Shown here piece by piece: positions 8,590 through 17,800 of a stretch of DNA of 64,000 bases. The notes below the pieces were generated by a model, which was not told the origin of the DNA, searched no databases, and was given only the letters and a program-made list of their open reading frames with translations. The DNA is taken from NCBI GenBank assembly GCA_964548175.1, contig CAZJQS010000001.1, positions 62,001-126,000 of the forward strand. The letters are read 5' to 3'. Both the position numbers and the translations under genes were made by a program. Origin of the DNA: JANQPA01 sp964548175 (GTDB taxonomy: Bacteria; Bacteroidota; Bacteroidia; Chitinophagales; Saprospiraceae). The first letter of the stretch is position 1. Every line of letters begins with the position of its first letter.

Positions 8590-9204
8590 TTATTCTTCCG
8601 GAATGACGGCGCCTAATGCTATCCACTTTTTTACTGCTTCGATGTATTCCTCTTTCGGTACGGGAGGTACCTCCCTTGGATTCCCTGCCGCGTCAATCCC
8701 CGGTTCCCATGCCCACAAGACCAGCTCATGTTCGGTCAGGTGGTGCATAATATCTTCCGCGGAGCGGTTGCCGTTATTTTCGGGATTCATCATGGATCTG
8801 GCGATCTCGATGCTGGAAAGCCCCTCCCACCGCATTGAATGAGGCGCCAGGGCCCAGTCGGGAGCGCCCGGCACCCCTGAAAAGTCGTTATTTGAAGCCT
8901 GGTGGCAGGTATTGCAATTGGTAGCCTCGGCAGCGCTGGCCCTCGTGATCTCAAACCTATGCGGATGGCTGTCTTCTCCCTGCTTAGGCACATTATCCGA
9001 TGGATGGCAATTGATGCATCTTTGGTGGGTTAACACCTTCATCATTTTGTTGAACGCCAGCAGACTTTCATTTTGATCTGAGGTTTTTTCCGGCTGGGGT
9101 TCGTCAGGTTTGGCGCCTGAAGAAGCTTTTTCCAGACTGGAGGCGATGGACAGGCTGGTGAGTATCAAAATAAAAAATACGGTAAGGGTGCTTTGTATTT
9201 TCAT
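8590..9204 (-). CDS. Exported diheme cytochrome c, electron partner of the molybdenum hydroxylase
   Basis: A 204-residue protein with an N-terminal signal peptide (about 22 residues) and two c-type heme sites, CINCH (63-67) and CNTCH (97-101). Several Met and His residues could serve as distal ligands. It is the first gene of the operon. This suggests that it takes electrons from the periplasmic hydroxylase in place of the FAD subunit found in cytoplasmic xanthine dehydrogenases. The pairing is inferred from operon structure and from related Bacteroidota and proteobacterial operons. Confidence 0.85.
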   Translation of the reverse strand: MKIQSTLTVFFILILTSLSIASSLEKASSGAKPDEPQPEKTSDQNESLLAFNKMMKVLTHQRCINCHPSDNVPKQGEDSHPHRFEITRASAAEATNCNTCHQASNNDFSGVPGAPDWALAPHSMRWEGLSSIEIARSMMNPENNGNRSAEDIMHHLTEHELVLWAWEPGIDAAGNPREVPPVPKEEYIEAVKKWIALGAVIPEE

Positions 9205-9397
9205 TGTTATGGTGATTCGACGAATTTTATGTCATGTTCAATAATTTTTCCCTGGTAAAGTTCATCTATTAAAAGGGATTTTATTTACACAAATTGCTGT
9301 TTTTTTAACACAAAATACGGATTGATAACTCTTGTTTAAAAAAGAAGGAGGTTTTTAGGAGTGGAAGTTGGTAATTGGTAGGGAGCTTAGCCGCCAA

Positions 9398-9532
9398 CAT
9401 CTCCATCGAAAAACTCCGGCATTTGATCAGGTTGGCTTTTGAACTAAAGTATATCAACACTAAGAAATTGGACCTGCTAATGAACCAGCTATTAGAAAAT
9501 CGGCAAAAATGACCGGCAGCTGGCTCAAAAGC
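9398..9532 (+). pseudogene. Possible remnant of a four-helix-bundle (23S rRNA intervening-sequence type) protein
   Basis: In one plus-strand frame the segment reads EKLRHLIRLAFELKYINTKKL and then LLMNQLLENRQK before a stop. A +1 shift continues as MTGSWLKSLE and a stop. This resembles the last two helices of small four-helix-bundle proteins common in Bacteroidota. No start or N-terminal half is visible, so if real it is a frameshifted fossil. The rest of 9205-9592 shows only AT-rich promoter-like sequence and a small hairpin (AAACGCTTCGCGTTT). Confidence 0.3.
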
Positions 9533-9592
9533 CTGGAATAAAAAATTTTGAAAACGCTTCGCGTTTGTTTAAAAGACTAAAAAGAAAAAGGA

Positions 9593-10183
9593 TCAAAGCT
9601 TAAAAACCCTGGCCTGTGAAATAAGACATGAGCTTTTTTTCAAAAACATCTTTCCATAGTGCGTTTTAAGGCACTTTTCCCTTCTGGTTGTCCATACCAG
9701 CATAAAAGGGCGTCCTCGCTCCTGGGTATAGTTGTCATCTATATCTTTAAAACTGGCAGTATCAATTTCTGAGCGTTTGCTCTCCAGAATGCGTCGGACA
9801 CGCTGACCTAACTTATCGGATTGTTCAAACTTTTGGTGGATCAATGGGCCAAGGGCATCGTGTGCCAGGCGATTGCCTGATCGGGAGTCGGTAAGGATAA
9901 AAAGGTCTTGTAGTGCCTTTTTTAGGCCCGTAATAGAGGGGAGGTGAGCATAATTGGCTTTAAGCTCTTCATCTGATCGTTCTCTGGAAGTCGCTAGAAT
10001 AGTGGTATAAACCTTAAGTACATCCAAGGCCAAACCACCCTGGGTCTCTTTCGGGAATTGGTGTTTTAATTCCTCTAGTTGTGTATCCAGTAATGCTTCC
10101 AGGCTTTTATGACGCACTTGCTCGTAAGGCCCATGGTTAAAAATAACAGATGGAGCGGCCTCCTTGCAAGCCAGGTCCCACAT
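9593..10183 (-). pseudogene. C-terminal fragment of an nSTAND1-type NTPase
   Basis: A 196-codon frame whose residues about 15-155 match the region after the NTPase core of nSTAND1 (STAND-class) proteins of Bacteroidota. The diagnostic run is NRLAHDALGPLIHQKFEQSD, followed by GQRVRRILESK. Such proteins normally have a P-loop NTPase before this point and a TM, WD40 or effector part after it; both are missing. The first ATG (10183) has a stop three codons or so upstream, and similarity fades after RPFMLVWT. It sits 24 bp downstream of the xylanase on the same strand. A truncated leftover of a larger gene is the best reading. Confidence 0.6.
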
Positions 10184-10207
10184 TTTCGTAAAAGGACAAC
10201 ATCAGTT

Positions 10208-12490
10208 TTAGAGAACCTTAAACAGCCTCACCACCCCAAAAGAAGTATTCCGATGCACCGAAATCCAATACATCCCGGGAGGAATGGCATCAAGCTGCAA
10301 GGCCACCTGATCAGTACCCGGACGAACGGTCTGCCGATGTACCATTCGGCCCAAAGCGGAGTAAATAACGAGCTCCGCGGAGTGACTACCGGCGGGAACC
10401 TCGACGGTAACCGGTCCGGTGGTAGGGTTAGGGAATACCTTGAGTTGGAGGTCATTGGTCCGGCCTCCTGCCACACTCGATACCATGACTACATCAATGT
10501 CAGGTTGGCCGATATTAGAAATTCTATCCGGCCAGTCGCCACCGGTCGGCACCAGAAGCGTCTGGAATTGATAAGCATCCTGCGCAATAGGCACATCAAG
10601 AGGGATGTACAGCTTTGCCGTAATCTCATTCCGGCCAGGGGCAGCGGTTTGTCGAAACTCTTGATAGGTGGTAAAGGGAGACTGATCCAACTGAAACCAT
10701 ACGACTATTTGTTGGCCTTCCACAGCGCTGTAAGAAACCTGTACTTCGGCGGTATCTCCAGGGCTTACTCTATCAGGGCCAAGGCTGGAAATGATTAATT
10801 GACTATCCTCCCCTAAAACGGTCACCCGGTTTTGGATGAGGTCTGAGAAACTTTTATCTACCCCTTCCCCGTCGGGTGCGATGAACGCCAGGTAGCGATA
10901 TTGAAAAGTACCCGAGGGCGTTTCTGTTGGAATGTCCAGGGCGACATTAATGGTCCCTGAGCCGGCACTGACATCCGTTATGACCTGGGTATACACGGTG
11001 AAGGGGTCGGAATCTAACTGGAACCAAAGCACGATATCCTGATCATCAGTAGCCAGGTATTGAACGGCAACTGTCACTTGCTCGCCGGGAGAAACAGCCG
11101 TAGGACCATTAACCGTTAGAATGGCCGGATTGATGCTGCCCATGCCTCCACATTCTGCCGGGGCACCATTGCCAGGATTAAGTGGTAAGAAACCAAACTC
11201 CTCCTGATCAGGTAAAGCCATGAGGGCAGCGGCCATACCATCATAAGCAGGCTTGGGTGTGTAGTTGTCTCCTTCCACTATGACAGCATCCTGACAGCCG
11301 TCAAAGGGCGGACGATTAGTGAGCGTAATCCAGCTGTCTTCGTCTCGAAGGCCCCATATGAGCACTTCATGGCAGTTGGGCTGAGACAAAGCCATCTCGC
11401 AATAGGCTTGAAAGGCTAGCTCCTGGAATGCCTCGTCCCGATCATTATTGCAGATTCGGATATCTAGTTCCGTAATGGCCACTTCAATGTCTGCTAATGC
11501 CAGATCCTCTATAGACGACTCAACCGCATCTATAAATCCCTGATTGATCTCTCCTGAAGGGCTCACTACATTAGAGAGTACCAAATGGGACTGAAATCCA
11601 ACACCATCAATAGGCGCCCCACAAGCTTTCAATGCCTTGACCTGATCGCGCATAAAGCGATTTTTAGAAGCCAATGAAGCATTAAAGGTTTCGATGGAGT
11701 AATCGTTGAGATATAATCGGGCCTGAGGTTGTGCCTCTCTGGCCCATACAAACAACATTTTGATGTAATTTTCATAGGTTGCCTCTCCCCAATCGGTCAT
11801 ACTGCCGTCGTTGGCCCTCCGGTACCAGGTACCTCGTCGCCACTGGCCCTGTCCATTGGACGCCTGATCCGATATAGCCTCATTAATGACGTCCCACTCG
11901 TCGACTCGGTCTCCGCAGATTTGCCCTAGAGCCAGGATGTACTTTCGGGAAAAGTCGAAGACTTGTTGTCCCGTCCAGGTAGGCCCCGCCAGGTTAAGCC
12001 ATTCCGGCGCCTGATTATACCAAATCATGGCGTGCCCCCGCTTGCGCAGATCCGCCCAATCTTCATTACTTAAAAATGCCTCAATATTTGTTTCATTTAG
12101 GGTGGCCCGGAGTTGCTCTACCGTCAGGTTATGGATATCCGTTGGCTCATCCGATGGAAGGACAAAGCTCATTTTCATGTAGTTTTCCAACACTACGGCA
12201 TTATACTCTTGTCTTAAATGGATGTCCGCCAAGCCATTCCTGAAGTTGGCCGGATCGTCCAGATGTGGATTACTGATGAGGTTGCCGATATAAACTTTCT
12301 TGGGCCCCGCCAGTTCTCGCAAGCTATTTTGTGCGCTAAGCGGGCTGCTGTTGAACAAAAGGAGCAGCATTGCGAGCAAGGTCCCCATTGCTGGTATAGA
12401 CTTGACAAATAGTTGAACTGAGAAGTTGCTGCCACGGGCATTGGGTTGTGCTGCATGGCTATTTGCATTCAATCGGTTTTTTCTGTCCAT
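10208..12490 (-). CDS. GH10 endo-1,4-beta-xylanase with type IX secretion sorting domain
   Basis: A 760-residue secreted glycosidase. The N-terminus is long for a signal peptide. The hydrophobic core (MGTLLAMLLLLF) starts at residue 35, so translation may begin at Met35 rather than at 12490. Residues about 65-425 form a GH10 barrel: acid/base Glu204 in WDVINEAI and nucleophile Glu341 in ITELDIRI. Two similar beta-sandwich modules follow (about 455-560 and 565-665, both with VSPG...VVWFQLD..PFT). A C-terminal type IX sorting domain (about 685-760) starts FPNPTTGPVTVEV. It probably hydrolyses xylan at or beyond the cell surface. No SusCD or other polysaccharide genes are nearby, so it is an isolated enzyme in a patch of gene fragments. 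Confidence 0.92.
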   Translation of the reverse strand: MDRKNRLNANSHAAQPNARGSNFSVQLFVKSIPAMGTLLAMLLLLFNSSPLSAQNSLRELAGPKKVYIGNLISNPHLDDPANFRNGLADIHLRQEYNAVVLENYMKMSFVLPSDEPTDIHNLTVEQLRATLNETNIEAFLSNEDWADLRKRGHAMIWYNQAPEWLNLAGPTWTGQQVFDFSRKYILALGQICGDRVDEWDVINEAISDQASNGQGQWRRGTWYRRANDGSMTDWGEATYENYIKMLFVWAREAQPQARLYLNDYSIETFNASLASKNRFMRDQVKALKACGAPIDGVGFQSHLVLSNVVSPSGEINQGFIDAVESSIEDLALADIEVAITELDIRICNNDRDEAFQELAFQAYCEMALSQPNCHEVLIWGLRDEDSWITLTNRPPFDGCQDAVIVEGDNYTPKPAYDGMAAALMALPDQEEFGFLPLNPGNGAPAECGGMGSINPAILTVNGPTAVSPGEQVTVAVQYLATDDQDIVLWFQLDSDPFTVYTQVITDVSAGSGTINVALDIPTETPSGTFQYRYLAFIAPDGEGVDKSFSDLIQNRVTVLGEDSQLIISSLGPDRVSPGDTAEVQVSYSAVEGQQIVVWFQLDQSPFTTYQEFRQTAAPGRNEITAKLYIPLDVPIAQDAYQFQTLLVPTGGDWPDRISNIGQPDIDVVMVSSVAGGRTNDLQLKVFPNPTTGPVTVEVPAGSHSAELVIYSALGRMVHRQTVRPGTDQVALQLDAIPPGMYWISVHRNTSFGVVRLFKVL

Positions 12491-12960
12491 TTTTCATTAG
12501 GTTTGAAATAGCAGTACCGGAGGCGATACTGACTATCAGGTTATGTTTCTCTGATTTACAGGAGATCAATTTAGGAAAAAGTATGATTTCCTTGGCTATT
12601 TATTCTTTCTGATCTTTGGGTTTTTCTAATTGGATTTGGGCCTGTTGATTAAAGTTGTTGTTTGTAATATCGAGTTTATTTGGAGGGCTGTTGGCAGGAA
12701 AAAAGCAACAAGCCTATCGCAAGGATAGGCAGATAATAGGAAAAAATACATTTCATAATTAAGGGTTTTGGTGTTTGAAAACGGTGTTTTTAGCGGACAA
12801 GCAGTCCAAAAATCCTCTACAAAATAATAAATTTCGGAGACAACGAGTGCGTGCTTATCCCATTTTTTTGAATCGGTTTTTCACCTGGCAGCCTCTTGTT
12901 TTCAATCCGGCTGATTCCCTCCTATCGGATTTGCGCTTCCAGATACTTGGACGTTAACAA
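12491..12960. other. Intergenic stretch upstream of the xylanase, no intact gene
   Basis: This holds the presumed xylanase promoter region (AT-rich, 12510-12680) and a small hairpin GCCTATC/GATAGGC at 12711-12731. At 12922-13021 on the minus strand there is a short open run reading VIHGYLFEQVEKTMDLLTSK before a TAG. It looks protein-like but has no start and no recognised family. I see nothing else in it. Confidence 0.5.
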
Positions 12961-13044
12961 GTCCATTGTTTTTTCCACTTGCTCGAATAAATATCCATGG
13001 ATCACATCCTGAAAACGTAGATCTGACGGGGTGCGGAAATATCC

Positions 13045-13153
13045 AATTTTTACGAAGGCCCCGGTAAAAAACTGCTTTCAAATCAACGACCGTACTTGCT
13101 ACTCCACCCGTTGAGATCGGGCACATGGCCATCACTCGAATTGATTTGACTCT
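13045..13153 (-). pseudogene. RadC-like (JAB domain) gene fragment
   Basis: The minus strand reads RVKSIRVMAMCPISTGGVAS and continues TVVDLKAVF. This matches the RadC/JAB signature (N-R-x-V ... S-x-G-G-x-x-G-T-V-V-D-x-K-x-x-F). The expected HNHPSG metal-binding motif cannot be read in any frame. No start is visible, so only a degraded fragment remains. RadC-like genes are common cargo of mobile islands, which fits its position beside tRNA-Cys. Confidence 0.4.
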
Positions 13154-13255
13154 ATAAATTTAAAGTAAGGCAGGTCAGAAAACAAAAAAAGGCCGGCATC
13201 ATTAGCATTAAATTTTTAACCGCCGAATAAAGAGAGTGCTTCCGGATTGCCATCA

Positions 13256-13320
13256 CGCGCCTTTTTTTCCTAGAGGAATCCCTCCCGTGGGCGGATTTCC
13301 CTCTAGGGATTTAGGGCGCG
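13256..13320. repeat. Long imperfect hairpin
   Basis: CCTAGAGGAATCC (13269-13281) pairs with GGATTTCCCTCTAGG (13293-13307), allowing small bulges. CGCGCC / GGGCGCG form outer arms. It lies downstream of the tRNA-Cys on the same strand. Function unknown; possibly a second terminator or the end of a lost element. Confidence 0.5.
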
Positions 13321-13347
13321 GGTGAGCTAGGGAGGAGCCCTATGGCT

Positions 13348-13410
13348 GGCTTTGTTATTTCCAGCGACTCACAGAAACAAGCTTCCGACGCCGCTGGAAA
13401 TAACAAAGCC
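13348..13410. repeat. 19-bp perfect inverted repeat beside tRNA-Cys
   Basis: GGCTTTGTTATTTCCAGCG at 13348-13366 is repeated in exact inverted form at 13392-13410, separated by 25 nt. The right arm shares its AAAGCC end with the tRNA terminator. It could form a very stable cruciform or be the trace of an inserted element. Confidence 0.8.
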
Positions 13411-13432
13411 CCCTCGCTGTCACGAGGAGGCT
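13403..13432 (-). terminator. Intrinsic terminator of tRNA-Cys
   Basis: On the minus strand GCCTCCTCG and CGAGGGGGC pair around a TGACAG-type loop and are followed by TTTGTTATTT. It lies about 14 nt past the 3' end of the tRNA. Confidence 0.7.
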
Positions 13433-13445
13433 TGTTGAGGATCTG

Positions 13446-13516
13446 AGGTCGGGAGCGGATTCGAACCGCCGTACGAGGTTTTGCAGACCTCTGCCTAGCC
13501 ACTCGGCCACCCGACC
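13446..13516 (-). tRNA. tRNA-Cys (GCA)
   Basis: A 71-nt cloverleaf. Acceptor GGTCGGG pairs with CCCGACC, with discriminator U as usual for cysteine. The D-arm contains GGCCGAGTGGCTAGGC. The anticodon stem GAGGT/ACCTC encloses loop CTGCAAA (anticodon GCA). The T-arm is CGGCGGTTCGAATCCGCTC-like. CCA is not encoded. Confidence 0.95.
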
Positions 13517-13675
13517 AGATTGATAGTTCGCGTTGGGAGACGTAAATATAAGACTTTTTTTCTTCCCGCGCAGCTATTCCATTAAAAGAATGAATGAAAA
13601 CAGCGCAGCCGGTAGGAGAGAACATTGAAATGCAATATTATACTTATTATTTTCACCACCAATGCCGATAAGACT

Positions 13676-13712
13676 TAGCGTTCCTTTGCGTCTTTGCGGT
13701 AAAATTATACTG
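13676..13712. repeat. Degenerate intergenic phrase (CGCAAAGACGCAAAGG type)
   Basis: The minus strand reads TTTTACCGCAAAGACGCAAAGG followed at once by AACGCTAAG. A related, more decayed phrase with CAACGCAAAGGTCCGAAGAG occurs at 51702-51730. Such CGCAAAGG strings recur in intergenic DNA of many Bacteroidota; no function can be assigned here. Confidence 0.4.
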
Positions 13713-13757
13713 TTTTTATTAGTACTTAACGTTCGGGCCTATTGATCGCTCTGTTTT

Positions 13758-14513
13758 TCATTCATTATATAAGGCTTTGAACTTCTCCTCTAGCACCTCC
13801 ATCGGATACCGATCCGATAATCGATACGCCACCTTGAACCCTTCCGAAAACCGCTTTTCAAAATATACCAACCCTATATCCCGTACGTATACCTCTTCCC
13901 CTTCCGACTCCAGACTCAGCACCCCTTCCGCCCGCTGGTCAATAGCCTCGCGTAAGGTCAGGTAAACCGCACCCCGCCGCCGGCCCTGCCAAACGAACGT
14001 GGTGTCGCCGCCAAAACGGCGATTCTTGACCACCTCATAGGAAACCATCGGATCAACCTCAGAGGTCCACTTCAACCGATGCAGGAAAAGCCCGCCTTCT
14101 TCCGCCACCTCAAAAGGAAACGAACTGCCCGCCACAACCTCCACCGGTACCTGTTGCTGCCTGCCGGTAGAATCCAGCTCATAGACGTAACTGTCCACCG
14201 TGAGCATGCCGTTGGCGACCAGCTCCTCGCGGGTGAATTGCTCGGGAAGGAGGTCACGACTGTAACGCGTGCCCGTGAGGAAAATACTGTCGGGATAGAG
14301 GAAAGAGCGATAATACCAGTAAATCGGAGGCAGGGTGTCATTGTCAACCGGCTGATACTCATACACCAGACCGTCTTCCAAATCCCTCAAAGGAAAATAA
14401 TACGCCCGAATGTCCCGTTCCTTTGAGCACCGGCTTAATAAAAACAAAACGGCCAAAAACAGGAAAAGATACCCCATTAAACTATAGCGTCGGTCAAACT
14501 GTCTTATATACAT
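13758..14513 (-). CDS. Hypothetical lipoprotein
   Basis: A 251-residue protein that I do not recognise as a named family. The hydrophobic N-terminus ends in LLSRCS, a plausible lipobox with Cys29. A more normal-length signal results if translation starts at Met13 (MGYLFLFL). The mature part is rich in aromatic and charged residues and beta-strand-like, with no catalytic motif that I can see. It is a single gene, divergent from secA, in an envelope-related neighbourhood. Likely a periplasm-facing outer- or inner-membrane lipoprotein. Confidence 0.75.
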   Translation of the reverse strand: MYIRQFDRRYSLMGYLFLFLAVLFLLSRCSKERDIRAYYFPLRDLEDGLVYEYQPVDNDTLPPIYWYYRSFLYPDSIFLTGTRYSRDLLPEQFTREELVANGMLTVDSYVYELDSTGRQQQVPVEVVAGSSFPFEVAEEGGLFLHRLKWTSEVDPMVSYEVVKNRRFGGDTTFVWQGRRRGAVYLTLREAIDQRAEGVLSLESEGEEVYVRDIGLVYFEKRFSEGFKVAYRLSDRYPMEVLEEKFKALYNE

Positions 14514-14636
14514 GCGATATTTTTAGAGTGTAAATGCCAAAGTGTCGGGTTTTGTTGCGTTGGTATGGTATCTGTGAAGCACATTACAGATAAGTTTAGA
14601 AGTAGGCTTTTCCGTGTAGCTTCTACCAATAATCCT

Positions 14637-14644
14637 TATCTTTG
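14637..14644 (+). promoter_or_regulatory. Possible -7 element (TATCTTTG) upstream of secA
   Basis: TATCTTTG matches the Bacteroidota TAnnTTTG consensus. No clear TTTG -33 box at normal spacing is seen. If used, the secA mRNA would have a leader of about 155 nt containing the hairpin element at 14713-14793. Confidence 0.3.
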
Positions 14645-14712
14645 TTTCGTTTTCAAACACAAGAGAAAATCGTTATCAATCTATAATAAACCACGAATTG
14701 ATAGTGGATAAG

Positions 14713-14793
14713 TGCTTACACAAAAATATTTAAAGATAATTTGCCGCCCTGTGGGCGGCAAATTATCTTTAAATATAGGTTTTGCTTACTTAA
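14713..14793. repeat. TGCTTAC-flanked hairpin element A (secA leader)
   Basis: The direct flanks TGCTTACACAAA (14713-14724) and TGCTTACTTAAAA (14783-) bracket a perfect 23-bp stem (14727-14749 with 14753-14775) and a 3-nt loop. The stem core is GATAATTTGCCGCCC. The same stem sequence recurs inverted at 48567-48597, and the same flanks recur at 19641-19720 and 48500-48620. The element ends 12 nt before the secA ATG. Confidence 0.9.
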
Positions 14794-14805
14794 AAGAAAT
14801 CATCT

Positions 14806-17800
14806 ATGTTTAATTTAGTTAAAAGCATTTTCGGCTCCAAGCAGGATAAGGACATCAAGTCCTACATGCCCTTTGTTCATGAGGTCAATGAGGCCTACGA
14901 AATCCTGGCGGAGCTGAGCAATGATGAACTGAGAAATAAAACGCTCGAATTCCGGGAGCGCATTGCCGAGCACCTGGCCGGTATTGATGAGGATATCCGT
15001 AAGATCCAGCAGGAGGCCGAAAGCGAGCAAGTCGATGTGCACGATAAGGAGGAGCTGTTTAAAGAAATTGATGAACTGACCGAACAACGGGATAAGCATC
15101 TGGAAGAGATCCTGCTCGAGATCCGCCCCGAGGCCTTTGCCGTGGTCAAAGAAACCGCCCGCCGTTTTTCCGAAAATGAAACCATCACCGTTACGGCTAC
15201 CGACCATGATCGTGACCTGGCGGGAGACCCCAAAAAGACCTACCTGAAAATCGAAGGAAAAAAAGCCCACTGGAAAAACAGCTGGATGGCCGCTGGTGGA
15301 GACGTCACCTGGAATATGGTCCATTACGACGTACAGCTGATCGGTGGTATGGTCCTGCACGATGGAAAGGTAGGGGAGATGGCGACCGGTGAAGGTAAAA
15401 CCCTGGTGGCTACTTTGCCGGCTTATCTGAATGGTTTGTCCGGACAAGGCGTACACGTCATTACCGTGAACGACTACCTTGCCCGTCGTGACGCCGAATG
15501 GGTGGGGCCTATCTTCGAATTCCTTTTTCTCACCATCGATTGCATCGACAACTATCGCCCACACTCGCAGGAGCGCGTCAATGCATATAATTGCGACATT
15601 ACATACGGCACCAACAATGAATTCGGGTTTGACTACCTGAGAGATAATATGGTGCGGTCTGATGATGAAAAGGTGCAGCGCAAGCACCACTATGCCATGA
15701 TCGATGAGGTCGACTCCGTGTTGATCGATGATGCTCGTACGCCACTGATCATTTCGGGTCCGGTCTCCGCAGGAGCGGAAGAACAGGAATATAAAGAGCT
15801 GAAACCGTTTGTTGAAAAACTGCTGGCTGTTCAGCGCAAGCTGGCGACCCAGTATCTGGCGGAAGCCAAGAAGCTGATCAAAGAAGGCAAGGATGGCTAT
15901 CAGGAAGATGAGGGCGGCATGGCTTTGCTGAGGGCCTATCGCGCCATGCCCAAATACCGGCCGCTAATTAAATTTCTCAGCGAGGAGGGCATCAAGGTGA
16001 AGTTGCAAAAAGCGGAAAACTTCTACATGCAGGAGCAGTCTAAAAACATGCACCTGGTGGATGCCCCATTGTATTTCACTATAGACGAAAAAAATCGCAA
16101 TGTCGAACTGACCGACCTCGGCGCCGAATACCTGGCCCGTGGCAATGAAGATCCCAACTTCTTCATCATGCCCGATATTGCTTCCATGATGGTGGAGATC
16201 GATGCACGGGAAGACTTGAAAGAAAAGGAAAAAGAGGAAACTAAGACCAGGCTCTCACAGGATTTTGCCGTCAAATCGAAGCGCCTCCACTCTATGAGCC
16301 AGCTCCTGAAAGCCTACACCTTGTTTGAAAGAGATACCGACTATGTGGTGATCGATGAGCAAGTGAAAATCGTGGATGAACAGACCGGCCGCATGATGGA
16401 GGGGCGTCGCTATTCCGATGGCCTTCACCAGGCCCTGGAAGCGAAGGAGAACGTAAAGATCGGAGAACTGACGCAGACCTACGCGACCATCACCCTGCAG
16501 AACTATTTCCGGATGTATCACAAACTTGCCGGTATGACCGGTACGGCAGAAACGGAAGCCGGCGAATTCTGGGAAATCTATAAACTGGATGTGGTCGTCA
16601 TCCCTACTAATAAACCGATCGTTCGCGATGACCGTGAGGATCTCGTTTTTAAAACGGAAAAAGAAAAATTCAATGCCGTTGTTGAGGAAATCGTTTCTCT
16701 CAGTGAGGCGGGAAGGCCGGTGCTTGTAGGTACTACCTCAGTGGACTATTCCGAAAAGCTCAGCCGGATCCTCAAGCTGAAAAAGATCGACCACAACGTG
16801 CTAAACGCTAAACAGCACCAGCGGGAAGCGGAAGTCGTGGCGGAGGCCGGGCGCCCCGGCAAGGTAACCATCGCCACCAACATGGCGGGCCGTGGTACGG
16901 ATATCAAGATCAACCAGGAGGTAAAAGATGCCGGCGGTTTGGCTATTGTCGGCACCGAACGACACGATTCCAGACGGGTAGACCGGCAGCTGCGCGGTCG
17001 TGCGGGTCGTCAGGGAGATCCTGGTAGTTCACAGTTTTTTGTTTCTCTAGAGGATAACCTCATGCGTTTGTTCCAGTCGGAGCGCATCGCTAAATTGATG
17101 GACCGGATGGGACACAAGGAAGGCGAAGTTATCCAGCATTCCATGGTGTCGAAGTCTATTGAGCGCGCTCAGAAGAAAGTAGAAGAAAACAACTTCGGCA
17201 TTCGTAAAAGGCTGCTCGAATACGATGATGTGATGAACATCCAGCGGGAGGCCATTTACCGGAAGAGAAATAATGCCCTTTCGGGAGAGCGACTCTCCGT
17301 GGACCTCAACAATATGTTCGAAGCTATGCTCTCGAATATTGTTGAGAACAACAAAATGAATGGCGATGAAGAAACCTTCCGCCGGGAAGCTTTTGGCATC
17401 ATGGGTATTGATCCTCAAATCGAAGCAGCTGATTTCAAAGAGGCACCCTCAGAAGAGATCATCGATCGTTTTTCAAAGCAGTTTTACGAGCATTACTACC
17501 GCCGTAATCAGGACATCATCCATGTGCTGCTTCCTCAGATCAAAAATGTTCATGAAAATCAGAAGCACTACAAACGCATCCTTATCCCGTTCTCTGACGG
17601 CCGGACCAAACCCTTTGCCATTACTGCGGATATCCAAAAAGCAGTAGAGACCGGAGGCAAATCCATTGTGCTGGATATCGAAAAGACAGTGACCCTGGCC
17701 ATCATCGACGATAAGTGGAAGGAACACCTTCGTTCAATGGATGAACTCAAAGACTCCGTTCAGGCGGCTTCTTTCGAGCAAAAAGACCCTCTGGTGATCT

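Noticed and set aside
12775..13135. Short frames on both strands upstream of the xylanase
   Set aside because: No intact gene: the plus-strand frame has no features, and the minus-strand one is better explained as a RadC-like fragment running into other sequence.
14815..15690. A 291-codon minus-strand frame inside secA
   Set aside because: It is antisense to conserved SecA motifs including Walker A and is not a gene.
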